The notes below the pieces were generated by a model. The model did not search any database, was not told the origin of the DNA, and saw nothing but the letters and a program-made list of their open reading frames with translations. The position numbers were made by a program, and so were the translations under genes. Shown one piece after another: positions 8,894 to 19,400 of a stretch of DNA of 64,000 nucleotides. Numbering within the stretch: the first letter of the stretch is position 1; each line of letters opens with the position of its first letter. The stretch is from positions 2,122,005 through 2,186,004 of the forward strand of contig NC_014228.1 in NCBI RefSeq assembly GCF_000252955.1, written 5' to 3'. This stretch comes from Xenorhabdus nematophila ATCC 19061 (GTDB lineage: Bacteria; Pseudomonadota; Gammaproteobacteria; Enterobacterales; Enterobacteriaceae).

Positions 8894-9670
8894 TCAGAAC
8901 CTCGGCGCTTGAGTTGCCGCAAGTGCATCTTCAAGAGAAATCTTGCCGATATGTAATGCCTGACCAAGAATAGCACCTTCAATGCCTAAATTAGACATAC
9001 CTGCCAAAGTACAGAGATCATCAATGCTTGATACTCCACCGCCGGCAACGACTGGTGATGATGTTTTTTCGCGGACTTCACGCAAGAGGGTAAAATTTGG
9101 TGAACTCATCATACCGCCTCGTTCAACATCGGTGACGACGTAACGCTGACAGTCTTGTTTGTTGAGGCGCTCAAGGACATCCCAGAGATTTCCGTTGCTC
9201 ACATTCCATCCATGAGTTGCCAACTGATAGCCTTCTGGTGTGCATTTGACATCAAGGGCAATCGCAATCTTGTCTCCATATTCTGCAATAGCGCGGGCAC
9301 ACCAATCTGGTTTTTCTAATGCTGCTGTGCCTAAATTAACGCGTTGGCATCCGGTGGCTAGTACTCGTTGCAAGATCTCTTCATCTCTGATGCCGCCGCA
9401 CACTTGCACATTAATATCGACAGCATTGATGACATCAGCAATAAGGTGGCTATTGGAACCCCGTCCTGATGCAGCATCAAGATCCACAACGTGTATCCAC
9501 TTTGCCCCTGCGTTTTGCCAGGCCAGGGCAACTTCTGCGGGAGTCCCTAAAGGTCTCCGTAACGTTGAACTTTCACCACGCGTTAACCGTATCGCAGAAT
9601 TTGATGTCATGGCTGTTCCATCAACAATATCAACGGATGGGAATATTTCGAATGTTTCCGTACTGATCAT
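8894..9670 (-). CDS. HisA/PriA-like phosphoribosyl isomerase, first gene of a biosynthetic operon
   Basis: This 258-residue TIM barrel matches HisA/PriA, which carry out the Amadori rearrangement of N-phosphoribosyl substrates. The catalytic aspartates are in place: PSVDIVDG (Asp14) and IALDVK (Asp140), with the second phosphate-binding GGG at residues 210-212. The loop after YVVTDV, normally RDGT or KDGT, reads ERGGMM, and there is a short insertion after VDIVDG. No other his gene is nearby, so it is not the histidine operon hisA. Being first in a five-gene operon, with a 571-bp AT-rich upstream region, it is probably a pathway-specific isomerase. Its sequence has a PriA flavour. Confidence 0.87.
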   Translation of the reverse strand: MISTETFEIFPSVDIVDGTAMTSNSAIRLTRGESSTLRRPLGTPAEVALAWQNAGAKWIHVVDLDAASGRGSNSHLIADVINAVDINVQVCGGIRDEEILQRVLATGCQRVNLGTAALEKPDWCARAIAEYGDKIAIALDVKCTPEGYQLATHGWNVSNGNLWDVLERLNKQDCQRYVVTDVERGGMMSSPNFTLLREVREKTSSPVVAGGGVSSIDDLCTLAGMSNLGIEGAILGQALHIGKISLEDALAATQAPRF

Positions 9671-10241
9671 TTAATTACCTAATTAATTTTAGAACGATAA
9701 ATATGCAATTGATTAAATTACTGGTTTTCATCATAAAGAATGATTGTTTTATTCTTTAATAATGTCAGGTTTTATAGTCTTGGTTAGTATTTGTCGCGTA
9801 ATAATTTTGTTGCGTAATAATAATGAAAATCAAAATCCTTTCAACAAATATTTATGAATAAATTTTGTTAGATAAATAAGCTTCTCTTTTACTTAAAATT
9901 GGTTAATACGTCTATTCTTTGATTTAAATATGGTTGTAAATTGTAAAAAATAGGCATTTTACGTTATTGTCAACGAGAGTGATTCATGTTTACCTGAATT
10001 TGATTATCCAAGGATTATTATTATATTTGTATACAATTCAATAAGTGATTGTTTTTATCATTACATTTATTATTAAGGTATTTAAAGTGGCAATTGATAT
10101 AAAATGTCAAAAGATGACATGCAGATATAATGCAATTTTCAAATTGTCATTAATATCGAGTTTTCCTTCGTTTCTCTGACTTTTAATGGGCGAAAAAAAC
10201 TGATAACTTGTTCGTTCAATCGTCAATACAAGGAAAGAAAG
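9671..10241. other. AT-rich regulatory region upstream of the HisA-like operon and the GhoS-like gene
   Basis: This 571-bp gap separates two divergent genes. It is strongly AT-rich, with runs such as TTAATTAATTTT. No credible coding sequence was found. It must contain two outward promoters; many TATAAT-like hexamers are present and none can be singled out. Confidence 0.5.
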
Positions 10242-10553
10242 ATGGCAAGTTATTTGATTCGTGTAGAGCTTTATGGCACAGGTTCTGACGGTTATGAAAA
10301 ATTGCATAAAAGGATGACGGCGAATCAATTTAGTCAATCTATCCGTTTTCCCAACGGAAAGTGGCACCGTCTCCCCAGTGGAACTTATATTGGCAGTTCA
10401 TCGTTAGAATCTATTGAGTTGGCGGGAAAAATAAAATCTATGGCAACACCTTTCTCAAATCGGGATCCTTCAATATTTGTCTGTACTTACAGTAACTGGA
10501 GTGCATCGCTGTATCCTGAGAAACAGCACACTGAATCTGGTTCTGGTGAATAA
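10242..10553 (+). CDS. Small protein resembling the GhoS/DUF2622 family
   Basis: This 103-residue soluble protein begins MASYLIRVELYG, with a YEKLHKRM segment and RLPSGTYIG. That pattern resembles the DUF2622 family, some members of which are annotated as GhoS, the endoribonuclease antitoxin of type V toxin-antitoxin systems that cleaves toxin mRNA. A GGAAAGAAAG ribosome site precedes the ATG. No GhoT-like toxin follows on the same strand; the nearest membrane peptide is convergent at 10745-10828. The assignment is a pattern match only and the toxin-antitoxin role is unproven. Confidence 0.55.
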   Translation: MASYLIRVELYGTGSDGYEKLHKRMTANQFSQSIRFPNGKWHRLPSGTYIGSSSLESIELAGKIKSMATPFSNRDPSIFVCTYSNWSASLYPEKQHTESGSGE

Positions 10554-10699
10554 TTTCCAGACTGAATGGTGACTAGCCATAACCTGCTGATAAAAATTAC
10601 GCAAATAATGCTCTGCGCTTTTTTGTGACGGAAATGGTTATTTCAGTTTTCGTCTTAATTTGTTTTACCGATAAAATGAGCTGACGATTGATAATAATA

Positions 10700-10722
10700 A
10701 AACCCCGCCGAAGCGAGGTTAT
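10700..10722 (-). terminator. Rho-independent terminator for the 27-residue membrane microprotein
   Basis: Read on the minus strand: AACCTCGC, the stable TTCG tetraloop, GCGGGGTT, then TTATTATT. The stem has one G-T mismatch. It begins 23 bp after the stop of the small ORF, as expected for the end of a short transcript. Confidence 0.8.
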
Positions 10723-10744
10723 TAAGCTGATTAATTCTGTATTT

Positions 10745-10828
10745 TTATGATAAAATAACACCAATTGTTAATGTTATGGTAATCCAAACCCCTACAAATG
10801 TTATATAGCTTATCAATTTGTCATTCAT
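10745..10828 (-). CDS. 27-residue single-pass membrane microprotein
   Basis: This short ORF encodes MNDKLISYIT at its start and ILS at its end, with one predicted transmembrane helix (about residues 7-26) rich in Val, Ile, Thr and Leu. A strong ribosome site (GAGGGAAG) lies 5 bp before the ATG, a terminator follows, and a palindrome lies about 60 bp upstream of the start, so it looks like a complete small transcription unit. I do not recognise the family. It could be a regulatory membrane microprotein of the YnhF/YohP type or a type I toxin-like peptide. The sequence does not decide between these. Confidence 0.6.
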   Translation of the reverse strand: MNDKLISYITFVGVWITITLTIGVILS

Positions 10829-10887
10829 CTTACTTCCCTCATTATCAGATAAACTTCCTTAGCTGTACGGTAGTGGCTTTGACTGTC

Positions 10888-10906
10888 TGATACAAAAATT
10901 GTATCA
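10888..10906. promoter_or_regulatory. Palindromic operator-like site upstream of the microprotein
   Basis: Perfect 8-bp arms TGATACAA and TTGTATCA are separated by AAA. The site lies about 60-80 bp upstream of the microprotein start, in the position expected for a promoter or operator. The binding factor is unknown. Confidence 0.5.
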
Positions 10907-11017
10907 ACAGGACTTAATATATATTGGGTAAGCAGCACAAATACCATTCTAATATTTAATACAATCCAGCATTAAATTGGTTATATTGTTGGCTTGGTTG
11001 GACAATGTTCAGGTGAA

Positions 11018-11040
11018 TTACCCAGTATTGCACTGGGTAA
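11018..11040 (-). terminator. Hairpin downstream of ldhA
   Basis: Perfect 9-bp arms TTACCCAGT and ACTGGGTAA flank a 5-nt loop, 51 bp after the ldhA stop. The T tract is weak, so its role as a terminator is tentative. Confidence 0.5.
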
Positions 11041-11090
11041 CCGGAAACTATTAATACTGATTAAAGTAAAATGATGGATACCCGTTGAGA

Positions 11091-12086
11091 TTATCCGACA
11101 ATATTCGGACAATTTTCGCCAGAGATTAATTGTTGGATATTTTGCAGGGTTGTTTCACTGATGCTCGTTAACGCTTCTTCTGTCAAAAATGCCTGATGAC
11201 CCGTAAACAGCACATTATGGCAGGAAGACAGGCGGCGAAAAATATCATCTTGAATAACGTCGTTTGACTTATCTTCAAAGAATAAATCACGTTCATTTTC
11301 ATAAACATCCATGCCTAATGCACCAATTTTTTGTTGTTTCAGCGCATTAATGGCAGCAATAGAATCGATTAAAGCCCCTCGGCTGGTATTGATGATCATG
11401 ACACCATTTTTCATTTTGCTGAAGGCGGTTTCATCCAATAAGTGATGATTCTCTGGTGTCATGGGGCAATGTAAGGAAAGCACATCAGATTCAGCGTATA
11501 AGGTATCCAAATCCACATATTGTACGCCCATATCCAAAGCTTCAGGGTTTGGATAAGGATCATGTGCCAGTAAGTGCATACCGAAACCTTTCAGAATGCG
11601 TAATGTGGCTATACCGATTTTTCCCGTGCCGATAATGCCAGCAGTGCGTTTATACATATTGAAGCCCGTCAGGCCTTCGAGAGAGAAGTTAGCATCACGT
11701 GTACGTTGGTAGGCGCGGTGAATGCGGCGATTCAGGCATAACATAAGCCCAACGGTATGTTCAGCAACTGATTCCGGGGAATAAGCGGGAACCCGGACAA
11801 TCTGGATGCCAAATTCTTTCGCCGCATCAAGATCGACATTATTGAAACCGGCACAACGCAGCGCCAATATCTTAATATCCATTTCCGCTAATTCTTGAAG
11901 AACTTCACGTCCGCCATCATCATTGACAAAAATGCAGACAGCATCTGCACCGATAGCATTTTTGGCCGTTTGTGGACTCAAAGGAAAGTCAAAAAACTCA
12001 ATATGATAATCAAGACCAAGTTTTTGATTGAGCATTTCCAAATGCTTACGGTCATACTGTTTTGTACTGTAAACAACCAGTTTCAT
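11091..12086 (-). CDS. ldhA: Fermentative D-lactate dehydrogenase LdhA
   Basis: LdhA reduces pyruvate to D-lactate with NADH during fermentation. The protein (331 residues) matches the E. coli enzyme along its length: MKLVVYSTKQYD start, NAD-binding GTGKIG, the RCAGFNNVD block, and the catalytic Arg/Glu/His of the D-2-hydroxyacid dehydrogenase family, with His in TGHQAF. The start at 12086 is chosen because homologues begin there and GGAGATGTT lies just upstream; an in-frame start 36 bp further up (12122) is less likely. It is divergent from ydbH, as in E. coli. Confidence 0.96.
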   Translation of the reverse strand: MKLVVYSTKQYDRKHLEMLNQKLGLDYHIEFFDFPLSPQTAKNAIGADAVCIFVNDDGGREVLQELAEMDIKILALRCAGFNNVDLDAAKEFGIQIVRVPAYSPESVAEHTVGLMLCLNRRIHRAYQRTRDANFSLEGLTGFNMYKRTAGIIGTGKIGIATLRILKGFGMHLLAHDPYPNPEALDMGVQYVDLDTLYAESDVLSLHCPMTPENHHLLDETAFSKMKNGVMIINTSRGALIDSIAAINALKQQKIGALGMDVYENERDLFFEDKSNDVIQDDIFRRLSSCHNVLFTGHQAFLTEEALTSISETTLQNIQQLISGENCPNIVG

Positions 12087-12336
12087 AACAACATCTCCAC
12101 CACACAGTAACTGTAAAATCATTCGAGCTATTCATTGAATCCACTTTGCTGCATCAATTGCTTGCAATAATGACATCTATTGAAAGTGCTAAGCGCTATT
12201 TCTCGCTATACTCGAATAAATTGACTGATAAGCTATTCAAAGTAATAGCTTGTATAATAAATCAGCTTATAGCCTGATATAGGACTATCATAACAGGAAG
12301 TGGCGCCTGGGTTGAAAAAGAAGAGATAGGGATTTA

Positions 12337-14949
12337 ATGACCAAGATATTAAAAGTATTCGCAGTGGTAACAATTTTGTTGATTTTATTGATATTAACGG
12401 GGTGGTATACCGTTCCACGCTGGCTGCCATTAATTGCCAGTCACTGGTTGCCGCAAAGCGTTACTCTTTCATTGAGCCAGCCTCAGTGGAAGGAGGGGAC
12501 ATTATGGTTGGATAATCTGTCATTGAAAGTGAAGGAATGTGAGTGGGTCAATGTATCTGGGTTATCTGTGGGGTATACACTTCACGAACATTACTGGAAT
12601 ATTCACGCCACAAATATGAATAGTCAAAGCCCATGTTCAGAACAATTACCCGTCATGCAAACACAATCAACACCTTTATCCATTCAGGCAATATTATCCT
12701 TTATACCTTCCATTAATTTGATTGTTGAGCATGTGACTTTCATGCCGTGGCCGGAGTTTTCCGGCAAACTGCGATTTCATTCATTATCTCAAAATCAAAT
12801 ATTTTCCTACCAAGGTGAACAGTTAAAGTTAATTGCAAATATTACGGATAAAAAAACACTCATTATTCAGCAGCTTTTTGTCAAATTCCCGCAACAGGAA
12901 GTTAACCTGAAAGGGGATATGACTCTGCCTTTGGATGTGGAAACATTCCCCGAACAAGGTCAAATCACAGCACATTTCTCTTTGAGTCAATCTCCCGAAC
13001 CGCTTCAGTTGGCACTGAATTGGCATGGGAAAAATGGTCAGCTTGTCATTAGTGAAGAAAAGAAAGAACGTATTCTGGCCAAATTGCCTTGGTCATTCGA
13101 TGAAACCCAATTTCAGATAACTGAGGGTAAATGGGAATGGTTGAATGGCAGCCAGCCGTTATCAGGGGGCGTGAATATTACGCTTGGACAATGGAAAAAA
13201 GGCCTGGATGGTATGTCTTTCAGTGGGCGGATAAATCTGGTTACGCAAAATGCTGAGGGAAAAGGAAATGTTGTTCTTTCGATACAACCGACACCAATCA
13301 ATATCACCAATGCACATATTCCTTTTCAACTGACCGGGCAAATGAACCGTGGCCAAATGATTATGACGATGTCATTGCCGGCTATTGTTATGGGGCCATT
13401 GGTGACACCTAAAATTACTTTTCAATCAGGGGCATTATTTCGGGCATGGGGAAAACTCAGTGAGACGTTTACTGTAACAGAAGCCCGTTTACCTTTGGCG
13501 GGAACTTCTCTGACCCGTGATGGGCTTAGCGGCCGCCTTCAGGCCATTGTGAAAGCACAAGATAACTATTGGGGAAAATTTAAATTACATTTGGATGGAC
13601 ATGCCGCAGATTTTATGCCTGATCGGGGAAACTGGGCATGGCGTTATTGGGGGAATGGCGGTTTACCACCGTTACAAGCTAAATGGGATATTGTTGGCAA
13701 AGGGAATTGGCTACAATCACAGATAACGGTAGATGAACTGAACACAGGGTTCGACTGCATTCAGAGTGGCTCAGTACAAATAAAAGAACCCCGGTTAAAA
13801 TTGATCACACCTTTGGTTTGGGAACGTGCATTGGGGCACTCGAAATTCATGGGAGCTTTGCAGTTATCATCAAAGAGAACTGAATTTCGTTCCGGTAGTT
13901 TTTTACCGCCCTTTAATTTTAAGGCCACATTAGTGGGTCAATCACCGGATAATTTTATACTGAATGGTCAATTGCATTCCAAAGGTATTGGTCCCATCCC
14001 GTTTTACGGGCGTTGGGATGGTGAGCGATTAAGAGGTGAAGCCCGTTGGCCGCAACAATCTTTATTAGCATTTCAGACTTTAATTCCGCCGGACTTAGGG
14101 ATCACGGTGCGTGGTGGGAAGGTTTATGCTCAAGCCGCTTTTTCAGCGGCGAAGGGGCAAGGATTACGTGCTGGTGGTCACTGGGTAGTCAAAGATGCCG
14201 GTATGTGGCTGAAAAATGGAACAGTTGATGAGTTGAATTTTGTTCTGCCGTGGCGTTTACAGGATGATACTTGGCAATTAGGGCTGACATCGCCTGTTCA
14301 GTTGCGAATCAAAGCAATTAAGGGATTGTTTGATATGCAAAACGTAACAGCGGATCTTCTGGGATTTTATCCTCCGACGGATACACAGCCATTGGTATTA
14401 TCCAAGGTGAATGTTGATCTTCTGGATGGCAAACTGGAAATGGACAAGTTACAAATTCCACAAAAGGAAGCAGCCAGATTGAAGTTTAACAAATTAAGTC
14501 TGAGTAAATTATTAGGCGTGTTAAAAGTCAAACAGATGGCGATGTCAGGTAAGATCAGCGGTGAATTACCCATATTACTGAATGATAGCCATTGGATTAT
14601 CCCGAAGGGGTGGGTATCTAATGAGGATTATTTAACCTTGAGGCTGGATAAGGATACGATAGATTCCATCGGTAAAAATGATTTATCGGCAGGCATGGCA
14701 ATGGATTGGTTACGTTATTTAGAAATCAGCCGCTTACAAGCCTATTTTACTCTCGATAATTTGGGAATATTGACATTGTACTCTGAAATCAGCGGTGTTA
14801 ATCCGGTGATAGACAGAAATCGTAAAGTCAGACTTAACTATCGCCATGAAGAGAATATTTTTCAATTATGGCGTAGTCTGAGTTTTGGCAGTAATCTGGA
14901 AGAATGGTTACAGAAAAATATATCTGTAATGGGCGGGAGTGGAAAATGA
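12337..14949 (+). CDS. ydbH: YdbH, AsmA-like intermembrane phospholipid transport protein
   Basis: This 870-residue protein matches YdbH of the AsmA-like/DUF748 superfamily. With TamB and YhdP, these proteins are thought to form hydrophobic bridges carrying phospholipids from inner to outer membrane. A single N-terminal transmembrane helix (about residues 5-28) anchors it in the inner membrane, and the rest is a long beta-rich periplasmic region. The stop overlaps the ynbE start (ATGA), and ydbL follows, which is the conserved ydbH-ynbE-ydbL operon. E. coli YdbH is 879 residues, so the gene is full length. Confidence 0.94.
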   Translation: MTKILKVFAVVTILLILLILTGWYTVPRWLPLIASHWLPQSVTLSLSQPQWKEGTLWLDNLSLKVKECEWVNVSGLSVGYTLHEHYWNIHATNMNSQSPCSEQLPVMQTQSTPLSIQAILSFIPSINLIVEHVTFMPWPEFSGKLRFHSLSQNQIFSYQGEQLKLIANITDKKTLIIQQLFVKFPQQEVNLKGDMTLPLDVETFPEQGQITAHFSLSQSPEPLQLALNWHGKNGQLVISEEKKERILAKLPWSFDETQFQITEGKWEWLNGSQPLSGGVNITLGQWKKGLDGMSFSGRINLVTQNAEGKGNVVLSIQPTPINITNAHIPFQLTGQMNRGQMIMTMSLPAIVMGPLVTPKITFQSGALFRAWGKLSETFTVTEARLPLAGTSLTRDGLSGRLQAIVKAQDNYWGKFKLHLDGHAADFMPDRGNWAWRYWGNGGLPPLQAKWDIVGKGNWLQSQITVDELNTGFDCIQSGSVQIKEPRLKLITPLVWERALGHSKFMGALQLSSKRTEFRSGSFLPPFNFKATLVGQSPDNFILNGQLHSKGIGPIPFYGRWDGERLRGEARWPQQSLLAFQTLIPPDLGITVRGGKVYAQAAFSAAKGQGLRAGGHWVVKDAGMWLKNGTVDELNFVLPWRLQDDTWQLGLTSPVQLRIKAIKGLFDMQNVTADLLGFYPPTDTQPLVLSKVNVDLLDGKLEMDKLQIPQKEAARLKFNKLSLSKLLGVLKVKQMAMSGKISGELPILLNDSHWIIPKGWVSNEDYLTLRLDKDTIDSIGKNDLSAGMAMDWLRYLEISRLQAYFTLDNLGILTLYSEISGVNPVIDRNRKVRLNYRHEENIFQLWRSLSFGSNLEEWLQKNISVMGGSGK

Positions 14950-15170
14950 TAACAAAAGCTGGGTTACGGTTATTGATAGCCAAGTTGGGGGCTGTACTGG
15001 CTGGAATGATATTGGTGACTTTGGGATTGGTGGGTTGTGTCAGGCTGGAGGTGGCAACGCCGGATAAGCCTATCAATATTAATATGAACGTAAAAATTGA
15101 GCATGAAATTCATATTAAAGTCGATAGACAGATTGAAGATATGCTCAAAACTAACTCTAATTTATTCTAA
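14946..15170 (+). CDS. ynbE: YnbE outer-membrane lipoprotein, partner of YdbH
   Basis: The protein (74 residues from the ATG at 14946) has a long signal peptide ending in the lipobox LVGC, then a short mature part with PININMNVKIEHEI, the signature of YnbE. In E. coli, YnbE is an outer-membrane lipoprotein that joins the C-terminal end of YdbH to complete the bridge. The start overlaps the ydbH stop by 4 bp, giving translational coupling. An ATG 42 bp upstream is in frame but lies inside ydbH. The signal peptide is longer than in E. coli (61-residue protein). Confidence 0.88.
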   Translation: MITKAGLRLLIAKLGAVLAGMILVTLGLVGCVRLEVATPDKPININMNVKIEHEIHIKVDRQIEDMLKTNSNLF

Positions 15171-15180
15171 AGGCTAAGAT

Positions 15181-15501
15181 ATGAAAAAAGCCGGAGTAAT
15201 ATTGTTGTTGAATCTGCTATTCAGTTCTTTTGCCATGAGCATGACGTTGAGTGAAGCAAAACAACAAGGACTGGTAGGAGAAACATTTAGCGGTTATCTG
15301 GCACCCGTGAAAAATACGCCGGATGCTCAATCTGTGGTGAAAAGAATTAATGAAGAACGGGAAAAGAAATACGCTGAAATTGCAGTTCAGAATAATATGA
15401 CGACAAATCAAGTCGCTAAAATCACGGGAGAAAAATTGGTGAACCGCGCCAGTTCCGGAGAATATGTGCTTGGCATCAACGGCAATTGGGTGAAGAAATA
15501 A
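15181..15501 (+). CDS. ydbL: YdbL, periplasmic DUF1318 protein
   Basis: This 106-residue protein has a cleavable signal peptide (about residues 1-20, ending in AMSM), then a DUF1318 domain containing EAKQQGLVGE and NGYLG-type sequence near the C-terminus (YVLGINGNWVKK). In E. coli YdbL has been described as a periplasmic chaperone that regulates assembly of the YdbH-YnbE bridge. It is the third gene of the operon, 10 bp after ynbE. A hairpin begins in its stop codon. Confidence 0.92.
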   Translation: MKKAGVILLLNLLFSSFAMSMTLSEAKQQGLVGETFSGYLAPVKNTPDAQSVVKRINEEREKKYAEIAVQNNMTTNQVAKITGEKLVNRASSGEYVLGINGNWVKK

Positions 15502-15521
15502 GCGCGCCGTTTGGCGCACTT
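15500..15521 (+). terminator. Hairpin terminator between ydbL and azoR
   Basis: AAGCGCGCC and GGCGCACTT pair with one mismatch around a GTTT loop, overlapping the ydbL stop codon. With azoR converging from the other side it may act for both strands. The T tract is only moderate. Confidence 0.65.
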
Positions 15522-15535
15522 ATCTTTAATCTTGA

Positions 15536-16488
<953 letters not shown>

Positions 16489-19400
16489 GTGGAATCACCT
16501 TTGACAGCAGCATTTGCTGAATTATTCGCTGAACTTGATCATACGCCACTGCGCGATCAGTTCCGTTTGAGAAAACGCTTGCATGGGGCAGCAAAAATTA
16601 AGAATCAGGCTTCCTTGCAGGCTGTAGCACAATCCATTGCTGCGGATATTGCTATTGCAAAACAAAAAATGATTAATCGCCAAGCCGCATGTCCCTCAAT
16701 TAACTATCCTGAAAACTTACCTGTCAGTCAGAAAAAAGACGCTATTTACAAAGCGATTCGGGATAATCAGGTTGTCATTATTGCCGGAGAAACCGGTTCG
16801 GGTAAAACGACACAGATCCCAAAAATCTGCCTTGAGTTGGGCAGGGGCGTTAAGGGGCTGATTGGCCATACTCAACCCCGCCGTTTGGCTGCCCGTTCAG
16901 TTGCCAACCGAATTGCGGATGAACTGGAAACACCGCTGGGTTCAGCAGTCGGTTATAAAATCCGTTTTAATGATCAAGTCAGTGAAAATACATTGGTTAA
17001 ATTGATGACTGACGGTATTTTGCTGGCGGAATTACAACAAGATCGCTTGTTGTTGCAATATGACACATTAATTATCGATGAAGCGCATGAACGCAGCCTG
17101 AATATTGATTTTATCCTCGGTTACCTGCGTCAATTGTTGCCAAAACGGCCCGACCTGAAAGTTATCATTACTTCCGCAACGATTGATCCTGAACGTTTCT
17201 CCCGTCACTTTAACAACGCGCCAATTATTGAAGTATCCGGACGTACCTATCCGGTAGAAGTTCGTTATCGTCCCGTCGCTGGTGATGATAATGACAGTGA
17301 TCGGGATCAGCTTGAAGCCATCATTGATGCTGTGAATGAATTAGGGCGGGAAAGCCCCGGTGACATCCTGGTTTTCATGAGTGGTGAACGAGAAATCCGT
17401 GATACGGCGGATGCACTCAGTAAGCAGAATTTTCTGCATACTGAAATTTTACCGTTGTTTGCACGGCTTTCTAACAGCGAGCAAAACCGGATATTTCAGC
17501 CTCATGTCGGCCGCCGTATTATCCTGGCAACCAACGTAGCAGAAACGTCGTTGACTGTGCCTGGTATTAAATATGTGATCGATACAGGATATGCACGTAT
17601 CAGCCGGTACAGTTACCGCACTAAAGTGCAGCGTTTGCCGATAGAACCGATCTCTCAGGCATCGGCCAATCAACGAAAAGGGCGCTGTGGTCGTGTCTCA
17701 GACGGGATTTGTATTCGTCTCTATTCAGAAGATGATTATTTATCACGCCCGGAATTTACTGATCCTGAAATTCTGCGGACCAATTTGGCCTCTGTTATTT
17801 TGCAGATGACCTCCATTGGCTTGGGTGATGTCAGCGCATTCCCATTTGTCGAAGCGCCAGACAAACGCAATATTCAGGATGGTGTCCGTTTGCTGGAGGA
17901 ATTGGGCGCTATCGATCCAGAATCTTTGTCGGAAGATGTTTACCGATTGACACCGACGGGACGCCAATTATCACAGTTGCCTATCGATCCACGCTTAGCC
18001 CGCATGGTACTGGAGGCGAAAACCCACGGTTGTGTCCGTGAGGTGATGGTGATTGTTTCCGCCCTGTCAATTCAAGATCCGCGAGAAAGACCGTTGGAAA
18101 AACAACAGGCTTCTGACGAAAAACATCGTCGTTTCGTGGACAAAGATTCGGATTTCATGGCATACCTGAAATTATGGGATTTCTTGGTGGATCAGCAAAA
18201 ATTGCTTTCCAGTTCTCAATTCCGCAAACTTTGTCGTCAGGATTATCTGAATTATCTTCGTGTCAGAGAATGGCAGGATGTGTATACCCAACTTCGGCAA
18301 GTTGTAAAAGAAATCGGGCTGCCGATTAATAGTCAGGACGCGGACTATCGCAGTATTCATCTTGCTTTGTTGACCGGTTTGTTATCCCATATTGGGCAAA
18401 AAGATATCGATAAACAGGAATATACCGGTGCACGTAATGCGCGTTTCTCGGTTTTTCCAGGCTCTGGATTATTTAAAAAGCCGCCTAAATGGGCAATCGT
18501 CGCTGAACTGGTGGAAACCAGCCGGTTATGGGGACGCATTGCTGCGCGTATCGAGCCTGAATGGGTAGAACCGTTGGCCGGGCATTTAATTAAGCATCAT
18601 TATAGCGAACCGCATTGGAAAAAATCACAGGGTGCAGTCATGGCAACGGAGAAAGTTACCCTGTATGGTTTGCCAATTGTGGCAGGTCGTTTGGTGAATT
18701 ATAGCCAGATAGATCCCATGTTATGCCGCGAACTTTTTATCCGTCATGCTTTAGTGGAAGGGGACTGGCAAACGCGTCACTCGTTCTTCCGTGCCAATCT
18801 GAAATTGCGTGAAGAGGTTGAAGAGCTGGAGCATAAATCCCGCCGCCGGGATATCTTGGTGGATGATGAAACGTTATTCAGTTTCTATGATCAGAAAATT
18901 GGCAAAGATGTTGTTTCAGCTCGTCATTTTGACCGCTGGTGGAAAACGGCAAGTAAAGAACAACCTGAATTGCTCAACTTCGAAAAAAGTATGTTGATCA
19001 AGGGGGATGCAGATAAAGTTAACGCCTTGGATTATCCGAATTATTGGTATCAGGATAATTTGAAATTCCGCTTAAGTTACCAATTTGAGCCGGGAACAGA
19101 TGCTGATGGCGTTACTGTACATATTCCGTTACCGGTATTGAATCAAGTCAGGGATGAAGGATTTGATTGGCAGATTCCGGGCATTCGTCATGAATTGATT
19201 GTTGCTTTGATTAAATCATTACCAAAACCGATGCGCCGTAATTTTGTACCAGCACCTAATTATGCGCAGGCATTTCTGGAGAGAGTAACACAACCACAGG
19301 CAACGTTATTGGATAGTCTTGAAAGGGAACTCCGGCTCATAACTGGCGTGACAGCGTCACGCGATGACTGGCAGTTAGAACAAGTCCCTGATCATCTGAA

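Noticed and set aside
5146..9670. Part of a histidine or purine biosynthesis operon
   Set aside because: No other his or pur genes are present, and both family members deviate at substrate-binding motifs.
10745..10828. The membrane microprotein as GhoT, toxin partner of the GhoS-like protein
   Set aside because: GhoT is about 57 residues with two helices and follows ghoS on the same strand. This peptide has 27 residues, one helix and is convergent.
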